A stretch of DNA of 64,000 nt. Source: Monodelphis domestica (taxonomy: Eukaryota; Chordata; Mammalia; Didelphimorphia; Didelphidae). The stretch covers positions 64,490,607-64,554,606 of the forward strand of contig NC_077227.1 of NCBI RefSeq assembly GCF_027887165.1, read 5' to 3'. This document shows positions 46,035 to 59,882 of the stretch, piece after piece (position 1 is the first letter of the stretch; every line of letters starts with the position of its first letter). The notes below the pieces were generated by a model. That model saw only the letters and a list, made by a program, of their open reading frames with translations, searched no databases and was not told where the DNA came from. The position numbers were made by a program, and so were the translations under genes.

Positions 46035-49000
46035 AAAAGACAAATTGAATATAGCTTTATTCAGACCAAAATTTGAGAGATTCTATGTGGTTTAAAATAA
46101 AATTTTGAAGAAATAAAACCTGAGTTTGTCTAAATCACCCATCCAAACTTGGGCACCAGCTACTCATGTAATAGTTCTTTATAAGATTTTTTTAAAGACA
46201 TAAATCTTAACAAGCCACTTTTCTTCTGTAAGGGTATTGTCACTCCTTTACTCCTTTATATACATTATAAGAAAAATAAGTATCTAAAACTTGATGCTGA
46301 ACATCAATCAGCTTTGAAACTTTAAAATTTACCATGAGTATAAAACACCCCCAAATTACTCAGACTTCTTTTTTCTTCTCCCTTCCCATAGAAATCAAAC
46401 AATTTCTCTGCCTCTTTAAACTGGGCAGCATAGCAATAGCTCACAAAAATGGTGAATCCTTTCATTGTGGTTGAAGTCAGTACATGGTTTGGGTGACCTC
46501 TACTGAGGCTATTTGCAGATTAAATTTAATGGCATATCAGGTGAGTATTCCTAACTCAATCCATCATTGACCAAGCCTTCCATATTCTGTAAGACCAAGA
46601 GATCATTGAAAGGGGAACACATAAAAGGATTGCGGTTCTGAGTCCTGCACAGCTACACACACTACCCATGAATGACTTAAATTTCATGGGAAAATTGTAT
46701 ACACAACTGAATTAGAACCTGATTTAGAACCAATATGCATATTGCTTAAAAGAACCAAGCAGAGAACTCTCACCACTGGTTTAAGAGCTTATGCTTACAG
46801 AGACCCATAGAACTGGAAGGTATCTAAAAGGCAGTAAATCCAACCAAACTCTGAACCATATTTCCATTTTACAATTGAACTGAGAGCTTCTGAGAACTCA
46901 GAGATGTTCTGAAGATGATAAAGGATGTTCAGTGTTCCTGAAAGACAAGAAAGACTTTGACTCAAGAGACTGGGTAGCACAGATTTCCATGTGACATTTG
47001 AATTACTTCTGTTACTCTTGTAATTCTGGCAGTGGTAATTAAAAGAACTAATTTGCAAATGGCAATCAGCCTTTAACCCTAAGCAGGATAACAATAATAA
47101 CAACAAAAATAATAACAATAAAGTAGCTAACATTTACATAATGCTTACTATGTGCCAGGAACTGTGCTAAACATGTTAGAATCATTATTTAATTTTATCC
47201 TCACAATACCAGGAAATAGAAGCTATTGTTGTCCCTATTTTATAGATGAGGAAACTAAAACAAAAAGTGCTTAAGTGACTTGCAAAGGACATATAGCTAG
47301 TAAGTGTGTAAGGCAGAATTTGAACTCAGGTCTTCCTGAATCTATGTTTGGCACTCTATACCCAAAATGAATATAGAATGATCAATCATTTGCAAGATAT
47401 AGACTAGGTTAAAACCTTTTGCACAAAATGTGACCCCTATTAAGAGCTAAAATTTGAAGCTAGGGCCCCTTGTCCAAAATATATCCTTCACTAAGAGCTA
47501 AGATTTTATCAATAGCTATTCATTCCTTTGGGGTTAAGCATTACCCTCTCCAGGCTTCTAGTCACCTAGGTAGGTTGACAAGTAAAGATTCTTCTTTGTG
47601 AAAGAATTTTTCAGTCCCCCTTTCTCTCTGACAGGAGAAAAGAAATACCTGAAACCGGTGGCTGACTGGAAGTGAGGGAACCATGGAAACAAGCTGTCTA
47701 GGCATCATTTCACTTTCATATAAAGTGAGGAGGCTAAACTTGATGGTCTCTAATGCAGATCCCACTTCTAAGGTCTAAGATGCAGAACTATTAATGTAGA
47801 AAGTAGTAGTGAGGGGAATTGTGGGAAGATAGTGGTTCATTGGATGCTCAGCCTCAAACACTCTCAAAATGCCAGTAAAGTTCTTGAAATACTTTACCCT
47901 TCAAAGTGTGAAATGAGAAGTGAGGATTAAAAGGGGATGGGGGGAGAGAACCAGAAGGAACAAGAGTAAAGAAAACCAAAGAGAGATAGCATTAAGTTTT
48001 GCCATTCCCAAGGCTACACAAAAAGGCTGCCAGAGTCAGAAAGTATGATGCAATAAAGAATATTAAATTAAAATAAAAGACTGAATGAAAGAAAATAAAA
48101 TATAACAAATGAATGTGATATTTTTAAAACCAACCACAAAAAGAGGTCAAGGAGAGAAAATCTAAGAATCACCCAAATCTTAATTGATCCTCTACCTGAA
48201 AATCATAACAAAAAAATAAACTTGGTATGCCAAAAAATACAAGTGAAAGAAGCCCATATTTATTCAAATGAGAAGTTAAAGTAAAAAATAGAAATACTCT
48301 ACCATTCTCCTCCTGAAAAAAACTTTAAAATAAAAATTCTTACTAATGTTATTGCCAAAATGTTGAACTTTTAAGTCAAAGAAAACAACAAAACCTTGTT
48401 TACAGTAGCCAAAACAAAGTTCAAGTATCAAGGAGTCACAGTCAGAATCACACAAAAGTGATTCCAAAAGGTAAAGGATAAATATCTACAAGAATAAATT
48501 ACCTGGCAAAACTTAGTATGTAACTGTAGGAGAGAAAAGATCTTTAAATGGAGGACTTGTAAGTATTATTCAGAAAAAGTGCAAAACTAAGTAGAAACTA
48601 TGAAATGAAAATGCAAGAATCAACAAAAAAAATCATAGAAAGATAAGTACATTTGATCAATCAGAGGAGAATAACTTAAGATCATGATTTTTTTTGTTCT
48701 GATAGGAAAGAAAAAATGAATATCAATATCTTCAGGTGTCATAAAGTTAAATAAAACAGGTTGTCTGTGAATTACTTTGTTCTATTTTAATCAACTTAGA
48801 AGAAAAATATAAAATTAATTTGGGAAATGGGAGGGGATAGGCGAAAGGATGGGTAGTAAAGAGGGAGATCAGAATAGCTGAGAGAAAAGCAAAATAAACT
48901 CAAGAATCAGTGAATAGAACATGCAAGAGGGATTAAAAATAAAGAAGGGAAAAAATAGTGATCAGGGATAGGAAAAGGAGAAGAGGGGAAGTGGAGTTAA

Positions 49001-49670
49001 AACAGATTGCTTCAATTATTTAACATTAATGCTAAATAAACTATTTTTTTTCATCAATCTCTTCTTTGTAAAGAAGGGGTTTGATAATAATGGACAAAAG
49101 TACAAGAGGGAAAACTGGAGAGAAGTAGACAATTAACAATAATAACCACTGAGACATTCTTGCAAATAAAATAAATATTAATCAGTTTATATTCTTAGCA
49201 TGTTTTCTACAAATCCTATTAATAATGTTCTGAGAAATAATACACTGTAGAAGCAAAATGAATCCTCAAATTAACAATTTCAGCATGTAATTCCGTATAC
49301 TCTTATTAACCTTGCTAGGAGAACTAAGTGTCACTTAATCCAAATAATAGCTAATAATGTTTGCTAGTAATTTTCCAGTGTTTGAATATTCTCTATAGAC
49401 TACAGTTCTTTATTGTTGTTCAGTTATTTCAATCATGTTCAACTCTTGGTGACCTCGTTGGGGTTCCCTTGACAATGATACTAAAGTAGTTCTCCAGCTC
49501 ATTTTACACATAAGGAAACTGAGCAAACATGGTTACTTAAGTGACTTACTGGTCACACAGGTAGTGTCTGAGGGCAGCTTTGAATTCAGGAAGAGGGGGC
49601 TAATAATATAATAATAATAATAATAAAGGTAGAGCCTAATGCTCTATCCACTGCACTACTTAGCTGCCTT
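46035..49670 (+). repeat. Flank block F3
   Basis: Third and least interrupted copy of F, beginning about 1.5 kb after the gene B stop. It is a useful reference for dating insertions because it lacks the L1, LTR and ERV insertions seen in F1 and F2. No gene is seen in it. Confidence 0.8.
49400..49670 (-). mobile_element. CORE-SINE shared by F2 and F3
   Basis: TTGTTGTTCAGTTATTTC...GGGGTTCCCTTGACAATGATAC; ortholog at 31880-32120. Holds a short (AAT)n. Confidence 0.7.
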
Positions 49671-49928
49671 AATTTCTTATTTATTCAACAAAATCTTAGA
49701 TATCCACGATAGTGAGTAAAGAGCATGAAGAACATTTGAAGTATTTAAAGAAAGAGAAAGGAAATCATTCAGCCTGTTACCAGAATTTTTAAAATTATTG
49801 TACATTTATTATACCATTTTGCCAAATATTTCTAAAACTTTTAGCATAACCTATTAGAAAAAAATGTTATTCATTATTGGGTTTTTCTGATCCCTTGTTA
49901 CTATTTTGACTTAGATAGCAAATATGTA

Positions 49929-49935
<7 letters not shown>

Positions 49936-49963
<28 letters not shown>
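49936..49963. repeat. (AT)n microsatellite
   Basis: About 28 bases of perfect AT. Confidence 0.9.
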
Positions 49964-49964
<1 letters not shown>

Positions 49965-49965
<1 letters not shown>

Positions 49966-51060
49966 AAAGAGAGAAGAATGGCTGCTAAAGGTAACCTAAC
50001 CCTGGGCTTAAATGTAAACTCATTTGTAAAAATCTTACAAAGAAGAATAATAGAGGATTATGAGCAAAATTGTCTTGGAATCTTGTAAAGCAGAGAGAAG
50101 CCGTGGAGGGTAAAACCAATTTAAAGGAACCTTGGCAAGGTATCCAATTAAACAAAGTTATCCCAAGGACATTTAAGGTTGAGAAAGCAAGACATGAAGT
50201 CAACAAGGTGTTTATTAAGCATGAACTATATACCAAAACTATGCTAATCATTAGGGATAGAAAGGCAAGAAAAAGTCACTACCCTCGAGGTCACATTTTA
50301 ATCAGGGAGACTAAACATAATAGGTATATACACAATGCATTTAGAATAAATAGAAGATAATTTCAGAGGGTAAGGCATCAGCTGCTAAATGGTGTGGGAA
50401 AAGGGTCTTATCAAAGCTAAGATTTAAGCTGAGTCTTGAAAGAAGTCAGAAAAGCGAAGAGGTAGGGTCATTAGGGGGAAATGTGGTCTCAGCGTGGGAG
50501 AGAGGTAGCTACTGCATAAAAAAATGGAGGAGTATTGTATATGAGGAATAACAGTCCTTTGTAGCTAAATTATAGAGTATTTGGAAAAGAATAAAATGTA
50601 AGAAGATTGGGATGAGAGGAAGGAAGAGGAAGAGCTTAAAATATCTAACAGGACTTCATATTTGATTCTGAAGGTAACTAAGAACCAATGGAATTTATTA
50701 AATATTCTTCAATCTGTACTTCATGAAAAATCATTCTGGCAGTTGAGTGGAGGAGAAGGAAGAAAGTTGAGGCAAGAAGGCTAATTAGAAAGCAATTAAC
50801 AAAAATAAATTTCCCTTCCCTCCCCTTCCTCATTGGGAAAAAAGTGAAAAATAAAACCATAATAAATATGCATACTCATGCAAAGCAAATTCCCACCTTG
50901 CCCACTGCCTAAAAACATCTCTTTCCGCCTTCTAAATCTATCAGAGATTGGGTAACTTGCTTAATCGCTGGTCCTCTGAAATCATAGCTGGCCACTGGAT
51001 TGAACAGAATGCTTAAAGCTTTCTAAGAGATTTGTTTTGAGAGTTGTTGGTATTTTATAT
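49965..51060. other. Intergenic, old repeat-like sequence
   Basis: 50180-50480 resembles a common ancient interspersed repeat (GCTAAGATTTAAGCTGAGTCTTGAA). No gene recognised. Confidence 0.4.
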
Positions 51061-51064
51061 ATTA

Positions 51065-51320
51065 GACAACTGGTTGGCAGAGTGAATAGAGTGCTGGACT
51101 TAGAATCAGGAAATCATGAGCTCAAATGCAGTTCAAAAATGTGCTAGTGATGGGGCACAGGACAATTCATTTTACCTTCCTGCTTTTCGGTTTCCTCATC
51201 TGTAAAATAGGGATAATAATAGCACATCTCCCAGAGTTGTTGTGAAGATCAAATGAAATTATATTTGTAAAGTATTTGCAGACCTTAAAGCACTATATAA
51301 ATGCTAGTTATTATTGTTGT
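51065..51320 (+). mobile_element. MIR/CORE-SINE
   Basis: GTTTCCTCATCTGTAAAATAGGG, GTTGTTGTGAAGATCAAATGA and GCACTATATAAATGCTAGTTA are classical MIR motifs. Confidence 0.75.
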
Positions 51321-51890
51321 TTTTATTATTCTGCTCACTTCACCCCAGTTTGTGCAAATCTTCCTGGGCTTCACTGAAAACTATCTCATTTCATCATTGC
51401 TCATGGCATCATAGTATGAACATGACTTCTTCATCATATAAGAAGGGTAATGTAGACTGTTCTTTGTCTGAACTCTATTGTCACTCAATAACTGAGTCTA
51501 GGAAAATATTTACCTCATTGGTTGCCATGTAATTTATTTGAATCATTTTGAGCTTGTAGTGCATTGAAACCCTCAAACTGCTTTTATGGGCACACTAGTC
51601 TAACCACTATACTCCAACCCCATTCTACATTTTCAAAAATGATTTATGAACCCAAGTATAGAATTTTGCATTCATCCTTCTTAAACATTAGAGGCAGAGT
51701 CAAGATGGCAGCTTAGATGCAGCAAAAGTCCAAATCTCTGAAAACCCTTCCACACTAATCAAAAACACAGTGCTTCAAGGGGTCAGAAAACCAAATCTTA
51801 CAACAGGACAAGGCTAGGGAACCCTCCTGCTGGATTCAACTTTAAAGGCATGCCCCCCAAAAGCCTGAATCCCTCTTAAATATTAGCTCT

Positions 51891-52065
51891 GAGCAGCTAG
51901 ATAGTACAGCGTGCCAAACCTGGAGCCAGAAGGACCTGGGTTCATATCTGAACACAGATACTTCCTACCAGTGAGACTCCGGACAAATCATTTAACCCTG
52001 AATGCCTAGCCCTTGCTGCTCTTCTGTCTTAGAATGGATACTAAGATAGAAGGTAAAGGATTTTG
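51891..52065 (+). mobile_element. Diverged tRNA-derived SINE
   Basis: GAGCAGCTAGATAGTACAGC head, GGTTCATATCTG box B, tail TAGAAGGTAAAGGATTTTGAA. Confidence 0.75.
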
Positions 52066-52214
52066 AAAGACCACATTATCTAATTAGATTTGTCTTGTTG
52101 AAAGAGCCAGTCAAAATATGTTGGGAACTTATCTGTGATATAATGGGTTAGCTTTCCCTCCATAATTCCTATAATCTGTAAATTTCCCCTCCAATATTGC
52201 CAATCCAGTCATTG

Positions 52215-52485
52215 ATAATATATACATATACATACTAGATATTATTTTTTATATTTTATGTTTTAATATAAATTTATTATATATGATGGTTATGTTAAAT
52301 ATATGATTTGTATCAATATAATAATATATTTATATTAAATAATGAATACATATATTTACTTTATGTATATTATATTTATATATTATAAAATAATATAATT
52401 AAGTATTTTATGATTTATGTATATATAGGAATATATATACATATATATAGTATCTGTGTGTGTTTATAATATGTGTGTATGCTGT
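52215..52485. repeat. AT-rich low-complexity region
   Basis: About 270 bases, mostly TATA/ATTA sequence, no coding potential. Confidence 0.85.
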
Positions 52486-52689
52486 ATCTATATAACCAGG
52501 AACAGATCTCTGAAGTCCAATACAAAAGACTTCCTATGTCAATATTGACCTCTCCATGGTCACTCTTTGCATCTGGTCATTCATTCAACCAATGTCAACT
52601 CCATTCAACCAAACTATTCTCTAACCAAGAATATTGTGAGTAGCTGTTAAATACTTTGCTGAAATCTTTGTTATGCTACTTGTTATACA

Positions 52690-52940
52690 GCTAGGTGGCA
52701 CACTGGGTAGAGTGTGTGGGTCTGAAGTCAGGAAGATCTGAATTCAAATCTAACCTCAGACACTTGCTTACTATGAGACACCACTTAAACACCACTTGCC
52801 ACAGTTTTCTTAACTGAAAAAGGGTGGCCATAATAGCAACTGCCTCTTGGGTGATTATGAGGATCAAATTATGTAATTTTAATAAAGTGCTTAGCATGAT
52901 GGCTGACATAGAGAAGATACTTAATAAATGCTTATTTCCT
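52690..52940 (+). mobile_element. MIR/CORE-SINE
   Basis: AGCTAGGTGGCACACTGGGTAG head, TTAACTGAAAAAGGGTGGC core, AAAGTGCTTAGCATGATGGC and AATAAATGCTTATTT end. Confidence 0.75.
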
Positions 52941-52944
52941 ACCC

Positions 52945-53843
52945 ATGCCATCACCACTACTAACTAAACTACACCGTCAGTATTACTTTGATCCACCACT
53001 CTAGTTACTGTATCAGAAAAGGAAGTTGGATGACTTTACCATTACTTGTTATCAATGAAGTGGCGCTGGCCCCAACTGATCATCACATCTTTCAAAATGT
53101 TCACAGAGCATCCCTTTGACAAAAACTCTTGAATTTTTCCAGAAATCAAAGTCAACCTTACTAAGCCTGTAGTTTCTAGGATGGATCTCCACCTCTTATT
53201 GAAAATCAGAGCACTTTCCCTTCTCTAATTCTACGTCACTTCTCCAATATCCACAATTGTTCAAAGATCATGAAAACTGGTTCAGTTAGCACAGCTACAA
53301 GTTTTCAGTCCTCTAGGATGTAACCATTCTGTGACTGGTAACTGGTACTCATTGAGAGCAGAGTGTTTTCTTACTAGTGTAGGAACCTGCCCAGGGGAGT
53401 TTAACAAAACAGGAGCTGAGGAGAAACTTTGAAACACAAATGCTGGAGACAAGATAGGTGTGGCGGAGGAAGAATGATAGCAATGTTTCATTTTGTTTTA
53501 AAGAGCAACAATAAAACATTTACTGAATGCTTTTTAAATTATTAATTCATGCCACCACTCTCACTGGTCAGGTATAGCTGAATGAAGGAAATGGGGAAAG
53601 TACAGATAAAGAAGTATGAGCTTCAGATAGGTGTTTTCTCCTACCTAAAACCAGGTTGATGCACAGATCTAATCAGCAGCTTCCTATATGGTATGAAATG
53701 AAGGTTACCTGCAAGAACATCATGTCTAACACCCTCTACCTCCATATCATATCTACCACATTTCTTGAAATTCTATCATTCTATCTTGCACCCTTTGAAT
53801 TCTTTTTTTAATAGCAAACATACTTTTGGGAGGACTCGCACAT
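52945..53843. other. Intergenic sequence, nothing recognised
   Basis: Short frames on both strands only, no recognisable domain, no clear repeat. Confidence 0.4.
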
Positions 53844-53859
53844 TCAGTCCCTAATTCTT

Positions 53860-54060
53860 TTTTTTTTAAACCCTTATCTTCCATCTTGGAATCAATACTG
53901 GGTATTGGTTCCAAGGCAGAAGGGCAGTAAGGGCTAGGCAATGGGGGTCAAGTGACTTGCCCAGGGCCACACAGCTGGGAAGTGTCTGAATCCAGATTTG
54001 AACCTAGAACCTCCCATCTCTAGGCTTGGCTCTCAATCCACTGAGCTACCCAGCTGCCCC
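53860..54060 (-). mobile_element. Full-length tRNA-derived SINE with target duplication
   Basis: Tail TTTAAACCCTTATCTTCCATC, head GAGCTACCCAGCTGCCCC; TCAGTCCCTAATTCTT is repeated on both sides. Confidence 0.95.
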
Positions 54061-54925
54061 CTCAGTCCCTAATTCTTAAATGCGAATTTGATTTTAGAGT
54101 CATTTTATGGGTAAATGAATGAGATAGAAGGGAGAATCCCAACGAGTTCATTGTCAAGAAATTGGGGAAGAAGAATCAGAAGGAGTGACTTGGGGGCCAA
54201 AAGAGAAAAAGAGAGGTACAATAAAGAGTCTACCAACTTCAAAAGGGAATATCAAGGGGGTGGATACAGGTGGGGAGAAGATGCAGGTAATCATGAGCCC
54301 CATTATATATGCTATGAACATTATCCTGACCAGATTGGGAAGTATAAGAAGACTCGGGAATTTTTCCAAAATGGAGACTGGAAAAATGATAACCTGGACC
54401 TTGGAAAGTTAAAGAAAAGAATAGGGAAGACTATTTTGTGCTGTGTTGTAGTGGTTATTTCAGAACAAAAGAATAATAACAGATTTATATCAAAGATTTA
54501 CAAAGCTTGTGAGGTAGGTAGATATGAACATAATTTTGCCTATTTTACAGAAAAGAGAACTTGAGGTTCAAAGTACCTAAATCAATTCTGGTAACATTAA
54601 GATAATTATATGTCACATTTATATAAAGCGATACAGTTTGCAAAATAATTTCCCTATAACAACTCTGGGAGTTAGGAATTTCAGTTGTTATTGAAATATT
54701 GGGTTCTTTACATTCTACCAAGTTGTCCATTTTTGAGAGTCACTGAATAGTAGAATGGAGAGATGTATCTCCATCTTCAGGTGTGAAATGACTGATGTGT
54801 TGGGAAACTAGAGGAGGGAGAGACAAGTTTGCCTGGGTGATGGAAAACATTCAGAAGGAAGGCTCATTAAGCTAGTGCCCAATGTACATAGAGAACAAAA
54901 TAAAAGACCTCAGATATCTTCCTGT

Positions 54926-55197
54926 ATTTAGGACTATATTAATTTAGAATCTTGAGCTTCAAGCTACATTTCCCACAATTCCATTTTCCCTTTCCTGTTT
55001 GTGCCTCATTTATGTTGATTGAGGTTTTTAGTTTCTGTTTTGGCCTCACTGGCTCCTGCTGCCTGGACCCATGTGAAGAAAGAGAGCAGCTGGCTCAGTT
55101 TCTCTGGATTTTATTTTCCCTTTGCTCTAAGTTGATTTTAATAAATAGTATTAAATATAATACTTGGAGTATTTGAATATTAATTTTAATCTTTACG
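54926..55197 (+). mobile_element. Candidate 5' LTR remnant of the right-hand ERV fossil
   Basis: About 270 bp resembling 8228-8486 at its end (AATACTTGGAGTATTTG...TAATCTTTACG), with an AATAAA upstream. Position suits a 5' LTR for the element below. Bounds are approximate. Confidence 0.45.
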
Positions 55198-58100
55198 TTA
55201 TTGGTGAATCTGCTGGGACCTGTGATAGAGGTTTCAAACCGAAGAACTGGAGTTACAGTCTGGGAAATTGCTGGAGCCTCAGCCACAATGGGGGAAGGGT
55301 CCCAGGAAAGATTCTGGAATTCGAAGAGAGCAGGAGATTCTGTGGAAGAGGCAGTTAGCTTTCTCAATCCTGAATCAGCCTGAGGAAAAGGTCTAGTCAA
55401 GACTTGCTCCTGAGAAAAGACTTACATCTTTCTCCTGGTGACTGGACACTCTCCCCCCATCCCCAATTCCCAACTGAAGTGGCCAGCTAGAGAAGACACA
55501 AAGCAGCTGACAAGATCACCTCACAGTGGAGGGAAGCTCTATATATCATAGTATTAGAGGGAAGTCAAGAGGTAGTTTGGGTGAGCAGCCATAGCTGAGA
55601 GGAGGTTGAAGGGGGGAACTACAGACTGACTTCCCCTCTTCTCTCCCCTGGCCAAGTTAAACAGCAGCTGTCTCTCCTGGACCCTGCCTTGAGAGGGGAG
55701 GTCTCCATTCTTTCTCTCTCTTTTTACCACCAGACTAACTCTCTCTATTACAGACTAGAACTTAGAACTTTTATTTTTTTAAGTCTGCAGATTTCTGCCC
55801 TGGTTTGCAGCCAAAGATGTTCCCATGGCCCAACCCCTAGCTAATTGATGAGGCTCTGTTTCAAGCCTATCTAGCTTGGACAGCCAAAACATCCCTGGCC
55901 TGGCTCCAGCTAAAGCTGCTACCTCAGCTGTGACACCCTGGGCCAACCCCTGGGCTTTCTTCCATTTTTACTGACCCCTGCTCCTTTTTGCCACACTGCC
56001 TTGCTATTTGCTAGTGAGTATGAGCCTCCCTCACCAGCCAGGGTGGAAGGGAAGCTCCTTTCCCTTCCTGGAAGCTGGTTGCCTCTTAGCCTCTGCCAGG
56101 CTCTTTGCTTTGGCAGAGGGTATCCTGGCACTCTTTCACCAACCCCAGTCTACCTCTCAGCCCTCTACCTGATTTATGCCCTTCTGCTTTACTTCTGACT
56201 CTCCTCGAGAGCCCCTTTGCCTTTGGGGAAAACCACAACCCCAGACACCGCCAGATTTCATAGTCATAGCCTCCATTTTGGTTTCTGGCAGTCCCTAAAC
56301 AGACTCCTTACTCCAAAAACCACCCCAAACCATACCCCTAACCCATTTCCTGTTGTAGTGCTGCCTCTTGACCACTAGAGGTCAATATTTAGTACTATTT
56401 TATTTTCTTTTTTTTCTTTTTTTCTTTCTTCCCTTTTCCTGCTTAGCTATAGTGGCTGTTTGTTGCCATCAGAGGGCAGCAACAAATGAATGAATAAATA
56501 ATTTTTTCTGTTTTATGAATAAAAATCCATCAAAATCATAAAAAATGAAATGAAATAAGCTAAATACCTCCTCACCTTACCTTACACCACCCCCAATATA
56601 TATATATATGTAATAATTTAAAAAAATAAAAAGTATACATTTTTATCAAAATGCTAAGCAGCATAAATGCTATTCTGCATGAAAGCCTTCTGTTTTTTGC
56701 CTAATTAGGGACCTTTAATATTCCAGATTACCTCCTTCTCCTTATATTCCTAGGACATTGTGTTTTTCTCATCTTCAATATAAAGATAAAAAATGCTATT
56801 ATATGAAAGATTAAAGCAGAAATGCAGGCTAACAGGCAAATTCAATTGGACAATTTCAAATACCTCTTACATGATCTAAAGATAAATGTTGTTCCCATCC
56901 AAAGCAAGTCTGAATTTTGCGAGTCTGATCCTGAACCACAAAGAGAGAACAATCCTATTTCTCCCAAAATGGAAACAACACACCCCTTTCCTATATATCA
57001 GGTATAGACCCTTCTCTCTCATATTCTGCAACATCTCTCATGCTCTGCAACTTCTGGCTAATTTACCTCCCTTGATCCTTCTTCTAATCCCCCATCCTAT
57101 CCTGCCCCTCCTCCCACCCCACAACCAATTCCAGCCCCGAGGAAATCTTATCCTCCTACCATATCTGTTCCTACCCATGTTGCTTTGGTATCCCCACATT
57201 CAACGTCTAAGGAACCACAGCCATCCAATGATTCCTATGAAGGGCTTTTCCCCTTAAGGGAAGTGCCCAAAATAGGATGCAATGGGAATGTGGTAACCCT
57301 AAGACTCCATATACCTTTCACTCCTCAAGACATTAGAGAATTAAAATATAATATACCTCATTTTGACTGTGTACCTATAATTGTGACCAAGAAAATGGCC
57401 AATATATTTTATCAATATGATCCATCCTATAAAAATGTTGAGAATTTGCTCCACACTTTTCTAATAGAAAGTGAAAAAATAAGGTCATCTCTCTTGTTCA
57501 CAAGGTCCAGGGGTATAATGCAGTACACTGGCCATCACAGGATCCTGACTGGGATTATAACAGCCCCAAGGACTATTTGTAAATAAATTGTTGGAGGGAG
57601 GACATAACAGCAACGTGAGAATTCTCCAAAGATACAGAAACATGAAACAAATTTGAAAGACTTACACAATCCAATGATGAGATACCCTCACTTTTCATGG
57701 ATAAGCTCATTGAGCTTGAGGGTTGGTACCTAGACCTTGATATTTCTAAATACAAAGATATTAAGAAAATAAAGCAACACTTTGTCAACAACTCTTGCAG
57801 GGTGGTCCAGGATTATTTTATAGTGACTTGCCCACTGTGGCCTCAGATGGACCTTGAAGACTTGAGGAAAACTACTGTTTATGTCTTTAAAGGCCAAAAA
57901 AATAAATAAATAAAACCAGGAAGAGATTAATAATCTCATTGAAACCTTGCAAAAAGAAATCAAACCTTTAAAGGATAAATGAGACAAAGGGCATGATGCT
58001 CAACCAATGGCACTAGCCCCTCTCCAAGAATCTAACTATCAGTCCCCTACCACCACTTCTGTCAGAAGAGCCACGTAATGATGGAATGTAGGACTTGTTC

Positions 58101-59882
58101 CAGGTAATGAAAAACAATATCCACTGGGAAAATTATCAAAGAAATAATTATAGGAATAATAATTACAATGGTGATTTCAGGAATTGTAATTTGAGGACTG
58201 ATAATAATTCTAGGAATATAAATCAGACACCTGACAACTCATAAAAAATGACCCTACAGGAGTATATCTTGAGTGGAGCTCATCCCTGAACCACCCAGGG
58301 TGCTACTGTCCCTCAGAGAGGAGCCCAAGAAACTACCCAAAGGTTATGAAGGTGTATGGGGAGTGGGGGAGGGGCACAGGAATCAGAGGATACAACCTTT
58401 GATTTTCCAGACTCTGACATCTTACTGCCCGTTGTCCCTATCCACTGCCCCCTTATACCGATGAGCCCTATGTAACATTGAAGGTTGGTAACATCTATTA
58501 CAATTATCTTTTGGACACTGGAGCTTCCCGGTATGTATTAAAGAGTACACCTGATTCTGATTGCAGTTACATTGGCTCAATAAGTTTCATGGGGATATCA
58601 GGGACACCCCTAAAGGTTCCCAAGCTTTTTCCTAGAAAAGTGTCCATAGGACCCCTTAGTGTGGAACACTTTTTCCTCTTAATGCCTGGCTCCCCCATAA
58701 ATTTTCTAGGGTGATATCTTTCATGCAAGCATAGGGCCACAATAACTTGATCTCTAGATGGCTCTATGTCACTGGAATTGCCTGAGGAATCTTTAACTTT
58801 GTTCCCTGTACTTCTTTCAAATGCTCATGAGATGAAGGAGACTCTTATTTTTGAGATCCCAACTGATATAACTGAGTTTCTCTGGGCCAACATCAGTGGC
58901 CTACTTAAATTGGCTGTCCCTGTCAGAATTCAAACAAAATCTAGCCCACCTCCTTCCATTCCTTAGTACCTCCTTTCAAAGGAGGCAATTGATGGCATTA
59001 TCGCTGAAATAAATTCACTGATTGACCAAGGCATCATAATTCCCTGTAAATCTAAATACAATGTGCTCATCCTGCCTGTTAAACAGCCAAAACTGGGACC
59101 CAATGGCAAGCATCTCTATCAATTTGTCCAGGATTTGAGAGCTGTGAACAATCACATTATAAAGAAACACCCTGTAGTTTTCAACATAAATACTATTATT
59201 TCTTCTATTCCTAGAACAGCTTCATACTTTACAGTAGTAGACTTGTGCTCAGATTTATTTTCTATACCTATACATGAGAACTCCAGCCATATTTTTTCTT
59301 TCACCTGGAAGTACTCTCAAAAGATATGGGCTCATTTGCCTCAGTGATTCGTGGGTAGTCCTACTTTGTTTACACAATTCTTAACTGCAGATACAGATGC
59401 CATAAAATGTAAATACAGCCATTTAATTCAGTACATGGACAATTTGCTTTTGGCTCCACCAAACGCTGAAACATGCCAAGAAGATAGAAAGCACCTCCTT
59501 TTAGAGCTACATAAGAGCAGCCACAAGGTCTCCAAAGACAAGTTCAGTGGTATCTCCCCAAGGTACAATATTTAGGCTTCATTTTAACTCCTGGGTCCCA
59601 TTTAATTTCTCCCAAGCATTTAAAAATATCCAAAAATTAAGTACTTCTACTACTAAAAAGAAATTGAGGGCGATTCTTGGAACAACAGGATTTGTCAGCA
59701 GTGTATGCCTTGTTATGGGGAAATCACTAAAACCCTTGTATCACTCACAAAAAAACTGTCCTTGAACCACTTAAATTGGAAACAACACCTGACATCTCTT
59801 TCAAATTTAAAACAAGTTATCTTGTCTGCCCCTGTTCTAGGCATCCCAAATTATGATAAACCATTTACCTTATATGTTGTAT

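Noticed and set aside
54115-54564. A 149-codon open stretch in the region right of the array
   Set aside because: No recognisable domain, lysine/arginine-rich low-complexity start, MIR-like sequence at its end, and no splice or promoter context; most likely chance.
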